The notes under the pieces: model-generated
Seen by the model: the letters and a program-made list of their open reading frames with translations, nothing else
The model's database searches: none
What the model was told of the DNA's origin: nothing
Program-made: the position numbers and the translations under genes
Shown: positions 59,711 through 64,000 of the stretch, one piece after another
Numbering within the stretch: the stretch's first letter is position 1
Layout of the letters: every line of letters begins with the position of its first letter
Origin: Actinomycetes bacterium
Lineage (GTDB): Bacteria; Planctomycetota; Phycisphaerae; JAACET01
Direction of reading: 5' to 3'
Assembly (NCBI GenBank): GCA_030614915.1
Contig: JAUXAG010000004.1
Location: 101,959-165,958 of the forward strand
Length of the DNA: 64,000 nt

Positions 59711-60355
59711 TTAGCGGTATGGGCTTTTCCTGAAGAAGACGGCCATTCCAGCAGCCGCTGCCAGTAACATCAAGGTTGCCGGCTCGGGGTTCACGGCTGA
59801 GTAACTTGAGCCATCGGGGAAGGCAATGACGTGGACTCCGATGCGCAATGTCAGGTCATTTAATTCAGTCATTACGTCAGCGAAGGTGCAGTCCTGTTGC
59901 AAATCAAAAAGAATCTCTACCCACTCTCCCGGTTCGACGCCATTATGCGGCACCGGGGAGTCGCTGTCGGCCAGAAATTCGGCGTGGGTGATAAAGGGCG
60001 GATTAAACTGGTTGCTATCGGGCAAATGACCCGGACTGGCCCCCTGACTAAAAGCGGTCCCAGGGCCACTGACTACTGTGGGGATGCCAAGAAGCGAGCC
60101 ATCCTGGAAATAGATTCCCTCTATGGAGCAGTATTCGTTGCTTTCGTTGCGGAACTCGAAATAGACGAGCTGTTCATCGGTATCATCAGCGCGAACAAGT
60201 ACATAAAGTTCGACGTCGCCGGGGTCGCCAATAAAGACGTCAAGTTCGACACTGGCCTCCGGCGGGTGGATGAAGGCAGCCTTTGAAACGCCCGTGGGTA
60301 AGACAAACGCAAGAGCGAAGACGAAAGTAAGCATCGGAGTCAATGTCTTTACCAT
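59711..60355 (-). CDS. Internal PEP-CTERM protein (second half of the fused frame)
   Basis: 214 residues from ATG 60355, which has GGGAGGAATTG directly upstream, a much better site than that of the long frame. Signal peptide MVKTLTPMLTFVFALAFVLP, then a beta-sandwich-like domain (VELDVFIGDPGDVELYVLVR) and the exosortase signal NPEPATLMLLAAAAGMAVFF with RKSPYR at the end. Exported and cleaved by an exosortase (not in the window). Independent translation from this start is likely whether or not the upstream frame is also read. Confidence 0.7.
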   Translation of the reverse strand: MVKTLTPMLTFVFALAFVLPTGVSKAAFIHPPEASVELDVFIGDPGDVELYVLVRADDTDEQLVYFEFRNESNEYCSIEGIYFQDGSLLGIPTVVSGPGTAFSQGASPGHLPDSNQFNPPFITHAEFLADSDSPVPHNGVEPGEWVEILFDLQQDCTFADVMTELNDLTLRIGVHVIAFPDGSSYSAVNPEPATLMLLAAAAGMAVFFRKSPYR

Positions 60356-61243
60356 TTTCAATTCCTCCCAATCACCCCTTAGGATTCGGCTGGGTTTGGA
60401 TTGGACAGGGGAAATACAAAGAATCCGGGTCCGATGTGTCCTCCTGCGTATCAACAACAAGACCAAAGCGGCTCCCAGTAGAAGCAGCAGGGCGGCCGGC
60501 TCGGGAACCATGTAGGTTCTAAAAGCAGCGTCCGCAAATCCGGGCGGGTAATCCAAAGCGTAATCTTTTGTCCAGCCGGCTGCCGGGTTGAAGGTCCGGT
60601 CGCGTTCCCAGAGAATGCCTCGGTCATAAATATCTACTAGATGGTCTGTAGTTCCGGCTATCTTGCCGTCATAGACAAGAAAGGTATCCGTTGGAGAGGC
60701 CTCCCAATCCGTATCACCATTGGTTATGACAATGGCGTAAAGGGTTTCAGCAACGAGCCAAAGCGAGCTATCCGGGAAATCGACCTTATTCCAGCCGAGG
60801 TGCCAATTAGGCGTCTGGCCCGCAGGAGGGATGAAGTTGTAAGGCGTGTCGATAACATTCGTGTCAGTAACAAATCCAGATACATCGACATGGCCCAGTT
60901 CACTCCCCGTTGGGGCACCGCCAACACCGGTTTGAACGATGGAGATCGTGGCCGAATGATGGGGGTAGAGCAGGGGATGCTCCGCGTCCGCCTCGTGCGT
61001 CCCCCAGGGTTTGTCGCAGACGTACAACTCGATATAGTCGAGGTAATTACTGACGGAGGGCCTGAAGGTCTGGGCAATTTCCACTGAACCTATCAAATCA
61101 TCGTCGAATACCGCTGCGCGCCCGCTGTACTCATCCTGAGATTGATCAAGCATAGGAGCGGCAAGGGATCCGCCGGCGAGCAGGGCTACTGTCAGCAGAG
61201 CCAGCAAAAGCTTGGGTAAGATGTAATTACTAGCATGGTTCAT
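59711..61243 (-). CDS. Two PEP-CTERM proteins joined in one open frame
   Basis: One frame of 510 residues holds two complete exported proteins. The first (1 to about 268) has a signal peptide (LLLALLTVALLAGGSLAAP), a beta-rich domain with FRPSVSNYLDYIELYVCDKP, and a PEP-CTERM sorting signal VPEPAALLLLLGAALVLLLI plus RRR. No stop follows; 28 codons later (residue 297) comes a new ATG with a second signal peptide and another PEP-CTERM end. The 28 codons include the second gene's ribosome-binding site. Either the first stop was lost, or the frames are coupled without stop. The nature of the domains is unknown. Confidence 0.75.
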   Translation of the reverse strand: MNHASNYILPKLLLALLTVALLAGGSLAAPMLDQSQDEYSGRAAVFDDDLIGSVEIAQTFRPSVSNYLDYIELYVCDKPWGTHEADAEHPLLYPHHSATISIVQTGVGGAPTGSELGHVDVSGFVTDTNVIDTPYNFIPPAGQTPNWHLGWNKVDFPDSSLWLVAETLYAIVITNGDTDWEASPTDTFLVYDGKIAGTTDHLVDIYDRGILWERDRTFNPAAGWTKDYALDYPPGFADAAFRTYMVPEPAALLLLLGAALVLLLIRRRTHRTRILCISPVQSKPSRILRGDWEELKMVKTLTPMLTFVFALAFVLPTGVSKAAFIHPPEASVELDVFIGDPGDVELYVLVRADDTDEQLVYFEFRNESNEYCSIEGIYFQDGSLLGIPTVVSGPGTAFSQGASPGHLPDSNQFNPPFITHAEFLADSDSPVPHNGVEPGEWVEILFDLQQDCTFADVMTELNDLTLRIGVHVIAFPDGSSYSAVNPEPATLMLLAAAAGMAVFFRKSPYR

Positions 61244-61399
61244 AACTTTACTTTCTTTGCCCTCTCGTGATGAGGCAGTTGAGCATCATCCGTGGATGCG
61301 TTTTTCCTCTCTGCTTTATTACTCCTGGCAGTAGCTAACGATTCCCAGGGCCAAAATGGCCAACTGAGATCTGAACCTGTTTGTCTTCGTCCGTTGGTG

Positions 61400-61430
61400 C
61401 GGCTCGAAACGGCGTTCGTCTCGAGCCGCA
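61400..61430. other. Hairpin between PEP-CTERM genes
   Basis: GCGGCTCG (61400-61407) and CGAGCCGC (61423-61430), perfect 8-bp arms around 15 bases. It lies beyond the stop of the 61463-62443 gene, with no U-run, so it may stabilise or shape the mRNA end. Confidence 0.4.
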
Positions 61431-61462
61431 CATACGTCTATGTGTCTCTCTCTCCCGCAGGC

Positions 61463-62443
61463 TTAGGCTTTTCTTCGCCTTTTGAGCAGAGCGGGGATCA
61501 GTCCCAGGGCCAGGACCAGGAGGGTGGCGGGCTCGGGAGTAATCACAAAGGCCAGGTCGATGCTTTGGTTCCTCAGGGTCTCGTTGGGATGGGCGTTCGG
61601 ATAGCGCAGCTCACTCCAAGGACTGAAGCCCCATTTCACACCATCAGGGCCTGTGATTGGACCGTTGGGGTCTTCAACGAGGTCGGTCCAAACGGCGTCG
61701 TCGTTCCAGTGCTCAGGTGAGGTTTTCCAGCCGAACAACGGCTCATCTATAAGGTCACCGGTGGTAGTCACGTGGTTATTGAGCAACTCGGGGTCAACAG
61801 CTGCCACGAGAGCGAGCCAGTAGATTATGGGCTCGTCGGTGGTGCCCAGTTGCTGGAAGGCGTTTGCCTCAGGGATCAGGAAGTTGTACTGCCAGATGGT
61901 CTTGTCGGCGTTGGGGGTATAGAGATCTTCATTAGGGTCGTACCAGCCTTCGCCGGCAGAGTCGGCAGGAAAGTTGTAGTATTCGCGAGAGGTGAACTGA
62001 CCGGGAAAAAAGAACTCTCCCCACAACAACTGGCCAGGCATGCTGTAGCCATAATTGTTGCGAGGGTGATCGGCGGGTATGTCGGCAAGGATGCCCAGGA
62101 AAAACATGACATTACCAGCGCCGGTAGTAGGATTGCCGATAGTGACATCCCGAGGCGGAGGCAGAAGGTCATCTTTCCATGATCCCCAGATGTGGATGTC
62201 AGTAACAGGGCCGGTCTTGGTGCACTTGAAGTCGTCAGCGAGAACCTTGATGACATCGGGCGCAGCGGAGTCGACACCGTCGCGGACAGTGACAAGGACA
62301 TCCATGCCGTCTGTGGTCAGATCAGGCAGTTGGACCCATTTGGCTGGGTCGCTCTCGTTCCAATCGGCTCGGACGGTTGCGGGCAGCGAGAGTGCTAAGG
62401 ACAGTACAACAAGGGAAAGAATAGCTATTTTTGCGGTCTTCAT
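61463..62443 (-). CDS. PEP-CTERM surface protein
   Basis: A 326-residue exported protein: signal peptide IAILSLVVLSLALSLPATVR, then a domain beginning WVQLPDLTTDGMDVLVTVRD, with aromatic-rich strands (IHIWGSWKDDLLPPP, PIIYWLALVAAVDPE) of a type often repeated in Planctomycetota, and the sorting signal TPEPATLLVLALGLIPALLK with RRRKA. No enzyme motif. Its terminal 90 bases of DNA are nearly identical to those of the next PEP-CTERM gene (62519). Confidence 0.85.
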   Translation of the reverse strand: MKTAKIAILSLVVLSLALSLPATVRADWNESDPAKWVQLPDLTTDGMDVLVTVRDGVDSAAPDVIKVLADDFKCTKTGPVTDIHIWGSWKDDLLPPPRDVTIGNPTTGAGNVMFFLGILADIPADHPRNNYGYSMPGQLLWGEFFFPGQFTSREYYNFPADSAGEGWYDPNEDLYTPNADKTIWQYNFLIPEANAFQQLGTTDEPIIYWLALVAAVDPELLNNHVTTTGDLIDEPLFGWKTSPEHWNDDAVWTDLVEDPNGPITGPDGVKWGFSPWSELRYPNAHPNETLRNQSIDLAFVITPEPATLLVLALGLIPALLKRRRKA

Positions 62444-62518
62444 GGTTTTGCTCCTTTCGGATCAGATTGGTGATGTTCAGGGTTATCCATTTACTTTTTT
62501 TGTCTCTCTCCCGCAGGC

Positions 62519-63229
62519 TTAGGCTTTTCTTGGCCTTTTGAGCAGAGCGGGGATCAATCCCAGGGCCAGGACCAGGAGGGTGGCCGGCTCGGGTACGCAC
62601 CAAGTGTCGATAATCAGCTGATCAATGTCGATGCCACCGCTGATGGTGAACTTTTCAGCCTCAGGGTTAGGGTAGATTCGCCATTCGTAGGTGTTTTCGT
62701 ACCAGCCGGAGCCCAGGTCAACGGGGGGCGCGATAAGACGCGGCTGGTAGTCCGCACGGGCCGGGGGGTCGAGGTTATCAATGATGGGTTCGGCGCCCGA
62801 CCCCGCCGCATCTGGGCGCCAGACAACCTGTAGCCAGACGGTCTTGAACTCGTTCTCCGGGTCGTGGTTGTCGACGATGACGTCGATGTAGCCGGACAGG
62901 GGCCAAATGCCCACTCGATTTGACGGGCCATCCGATGCAATCCAATCACCCGCGGGGTACACCCAGAGCATTGTGCTGGGCAGGTAACCCGGATCGTAGG
63001 GTTGGCCGGGGTTAGTCTCGACTAATGGGCCAGGCCCATCCGGCGTTACTCCAGCGCCCGCGGGCTCGCCGGTGTCAGGGGTCAAGAAATGCCAATACTG
63101 GTATGTGGTCGACCACTGTCCGCGCCAGTAGGGGGGCTGCTCGTCATTCAACGGGGGATCGATCGTCGAGGCCAGGGCAAGATTGCCAAGGAGGAATACG
63201 ACTACAATTGTCAGGGTCATCTTTTTCAT
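62519..63229 (-). CDS. PEP-CTERM surface protein
   Basis: A 236-residue exported protein: signal peptide MKKMTLTIVVVFLLGNLALA, a Trp/Tyr-rich domain (PYWRGQWSTTYQYWHFLTPD; VWLQVVWRPDA; WYENTYEWRIYPNPEAEKF) that looks like a carbohydrate-binding-type beta-sandwich, and the tail VPEPATLLVLALGLIPALLK with RPRKA. Strong AAGGAG upstream of the ATG. No homologue recognised beyond the signals at both ends. Confidence 0.83.
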   Translation of the reverse strand: MKKMTLTIVVVFLLGNLALASTIDPPLNDEQPPYWRGQWSTTYQYWHFLTPDTGEPAGAGVTPDGPGPLVETNPGQPYDPGYLPSTMLWVYPAGDWIASDGPSNRVGIWPLSGYIDVIVDNHDPENEFKTVWLQVVWRPDAAGSGAEPIIDNLDPPARADYQPRLIAPPVDLGSGWYENTYEWRIYPNPEAEKFTISGGIDIDQLIIDTWCVPEPATLLVLALGLIPALLKRPRKA

Positions 63230-63374
63230 AACAGGCTCCTTTCAAATTAATTCAACTGACGGGATTCCAAGCAAAAACATTTGGCGTTTACGTCCTGGTT
63301 TGGGTCATAAGTGTTTGCCTCCAATAAGAAACTGTGATAAAAGTCTCCCAGCTTGAAAGAGTCAGGGGCTAATG

Positions 63375-63548
63375 TCAGCCGTGCTCGAAAAGGGCCTCGA
63401 GGTCGTCGACCAATTCGATCATTTGCTCGATTCGCTCTTTGGCTTGTTCATCCTGGACAAGGTCCACCCTTCGGACCATCTGGTCGCGATATTCCGAAAG
63501 GAGACTCTTGTCCGGCTGCGATCCTAGGCTGTAGTGTGGAACGGGCAT
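63375..63548 (-). CDS. Small acidic helical protein, 57 residues
   Basis: Starts MPVPHYSLGSQPDKSLLSEY and continues with a strongly helical, charged stretch (DEQAKERIEQMIELVDDLEA) ending FEHG. Too short for ordinary gene calling, but codon positions look real and GGAG precedes the ATG by twelve bases. It resembles small cytoplasmic helical proteins of unknown function. Alone on this strand upstream of the PEP-CTERM genes. Confidence 0.45.
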   Translation of the reverse strand: MPVPHYSLGSQPDKSLLSEYRDQMVRRVDLVQDEQAKERIEQMIELVDDLEALFEHG

Positions 63549-63742
63549 GAGCAATCAATCTCCGTAAGGTAGCATGGAATGTGAGCCGCAACGAGAAGCC
63601 GTTGGCTGCGGGCATTCCAGACCAAGCAACTGTTGACCAACACAACCAGTTTGGCCGGTAAGAATCTGTCTTCCGTCGTCAAAGAAGCAGCGAATCAGGA
63701 CGCAAGGTTGTCGATATACTCACGAGCGGGTTTTTATGCCCA

Positions 63743-64000
63743 GCTCGGTTGTTTTCCCAGGCTCATGGCCAATTGGGCCAGTCACAAGCCTGGTAGAGAG
63801 AAGGAGAGAAGATGAGTCATATTAGTAAGCTTGGTTTCCTTTAGTTCCGAGTTATATTCACGAGTCGGGTTTGAGGTCCGGCTCGGTTGTTTTCCCAGGC
63901 TCATGGCCAATTGGGCCAGTCACAAGCCTGGTAGAGAGAAGGAGAGAAGATGAGTCATATTAGTAAGCTTGGTTTCCTTTAGTTCCGAGTTATATTCACG
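63743..64000 (+). repeat. 138-bp tandem repeat, running off the window
   Basis: Unit 1 (63743-63880) and unit 2 (63881-64000, cut) are identical over all 120 visible bases. Each contains CCAGGCT...AGCCTGG arms around TGGCCAATTGGGCCA, then AAGGAGAGAAG before an ATG opening a 10-codon frame (MSHISKLGFL; 63812-63844 and 63950-63982), and a CGAG...CTCG hairpin at the unit junction. A diverged version of that junction hairpin precedes unit 1 (63722-63747). Confidence 0.85.

Noticed and set aside
63743..64000. CRISPR or integron cassette reading of the tandem repeat
   Set aside because: Period is 138 bp with identical units and no variable spacers; no attC core sites could be recognised.

Overview
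The window looks like a chromosomal segment of an anaerobic Planctomycetota bacterium, most likely class Phycisphaerae. The signs are PEP-CTERM proteins with PEPATLLVLALG-type tails, a prepilin-type protein with [15 protein letters not shown], an ECF sigma factor followed by a LolA-like membrane protein, DUF2752 and DUF3592 proteins, and GC-rich genes separated by AT-richer islands of short palindromic repeats. This placement is inference; no 16S gene is present.

Layout. 1-4783 (minus): a NuoE-like protein, a NuoF-GltD fusion and the N-terminal part of a formate dehydrogenase alpha subunit. 5093-12390: a pseudopilin, a GNAT protein, a NusG-like protein, two phosphatases and a membrane glycosyltransferase. 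12391-15635 (minus): pyrB, pyrC and a TIM-barrel isomerase, then a tRNA-Ala(CGC). 15888-20227: a flavin reductase, an ECF sigma factor with its membrane partner, ApbE and a STAS protein. 20523-27847 (minus): mreB, mreC, mreD, mrdA, a DUF3592 gene and rodA. 28135-29841: three small membrane or coiled-coil genes around a strikingly palindromic non-coding element. 30279-32868: a GT4/GH57 alpha-glucan pair. 33580-44546 (minus): one long flagellar export operon (merR, fliF, fliO, fliP, fliQ, fliR, flhB, flhA, flhF, flhG, fliA). 45018-53949: AmrS, LysS, an outer-membrane lipoprotein, UDP-xylose synthesis genes and a tungsten aldehyde oxidoreductase. 54233-59373: ribosomal protein S20, a TPR protein, DUF2752, two lipoproteins and a glycosyltransferase. 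59711-63548 (minus): PEP-CTERM surface proteins. 63743 to the end: a 138-bp tandem repeat that runs off the window.

How the genes fit together. The formate dehydrogenase locus and the aldehyde:ferredoxin oxidoreductase fit a strict anaerobe that moves electrons between formate or aldehydes, ferredoxin and NAD(P)H. The mre/mrd genes are a complete elongasome set. The flagellar operon encodes the whole membrane export gate plus the MS ring, and two of its proteins are unusual: FliF carries a FliG-like C-terminal domain, and FlhB lacks the NPTH autocleavage motif.

The most unusual material is (i) that FliF-FliG fusion and FlhB, (ii) the NuoF-GltD fusion beside formate dehydrogenase, (iii) triple nested palindromes at 28400-28527, (iv) a promoter-hairpin-terminator unit before lysS, (v) two PEP-CTERM genes joined in one open frame, (vi) a 138-bp tandem repeat carrying hairpins and a ribosome-binding site, and (vii) at least six families of intergenic repeats that nest in each other and supply the ends of real proteins.
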